DNA of 22,256 bases, from contig PTLK01000007.1 in the NCBI GenBank assembly GCA_002938075.1, forward strand, positions 1 to 22,256, read 5' to 3'. Numbering within the stretch: position 1 is the first letter of the stretch; every line of letters begins with the position of its first letter. The DNA is from Alphaproteobacteria bacterium MarineAlpha3_Bin3 (GTDB taxonomy: Bacteria; Pseudomonadota; Alphaproteobacteria; Rhodospirillales; Casp-alpha2). The position numbers and the translations under genes were made by a program. A model generated the notes under the pieces. It saw only the letters and a list, made by a program, of their open reading frames with translations, ran no database searches and was not told the origin of the DNA. Positions 22,233 to 22,256 of the stretch are shown piece after piece.

Positions 22233-22256
22233 AAAGCAAGGTCGGCAGCCACAGGG

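Overview
The window is GC-rich and gene-dense and most likely comes from an alphaproteobacterium of Rhodospirillales type. The signs are a MipZ division-site ATPase, a lone fliN with a perfect CtrA-type site (TTAA-N7-TTAAC) in front of it, small proteins of alphaproteobacterial character, and many ATGA/GTGA stop-start overlaps. I see no tRNA, rRNA, CRISPR array, intact insertion sequence or phage gene. Everything was read by eye; no database search was run.

Layout. 1-167 is an unassigned left edge of different composition. 168-2813 (minus strand) holds an intrinsic terminator, a TPR/glycosyltransferase-like protein, a c-type cytochrome translationally coupled to it, and a small helical protein. 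2924-4091 (plus) is a cassette of four small genes behind an extended -10 promoter: a charged protein, two small lipoproteins and a single-pass membrane peptide, joined in pairs by ATGA overlaps. 4101-5668 (minus) is a type III polyketide synthase overlapping an isoprenylcysteine-type methyltransferase, a pair known for making O-methylated alkylpyrones or alkylresorcinols. 5861-7028 (minus) has fliN, a small partner gene, and a nuclease pseudogene broken by an in-frame TAG. 7029-8681 carries two paralogous 75-78 aa proteins of unknown function on either side of a DsbA-fold isomerase; both have elaborate upstream control regions. 8686-12580 has an acyl-CoA synthetase divergent from a DECR1-like 2,4-dienoyl-CoA reductase, then an exported TM1410/GH114-like protein whose two half-barrels appear in swapped order. 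12706-13498 is a decayed DUF3179 gene. 13685-19727 (plus) runs mipZ, a VWA-like gene, a membrane J-domain gene, then galU-ugd-phosphohexomutase. 19773-22232 has a DUF2786-like gene, a small secreted protein bracketed by terminator hairpins, and an amidase.

How the genes fit together. The galU-ugd-mutase block supplies UDP-glucose, UDP-glucuronate and hexose-1-phosphates for surface polysaccharide. The synthetase and dienoyl-CoA reductase suit fatty-acid activation and unsaturated beta-oxidation. The polyketide pair probably diverts acyl chains to a membrane phenolic or pyrone lipid. The most unusual items are the apparently circularly permuted TM1410-like barrel, the structured leader ahead of the second small paralogue, and the secreted protein whose ribosome-binding site directly follows a terminator-like hairpin and whose reading frame runs through another. 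Two genes (nuclease and DUF3179) look like genuine decay unless they are assembly errors.
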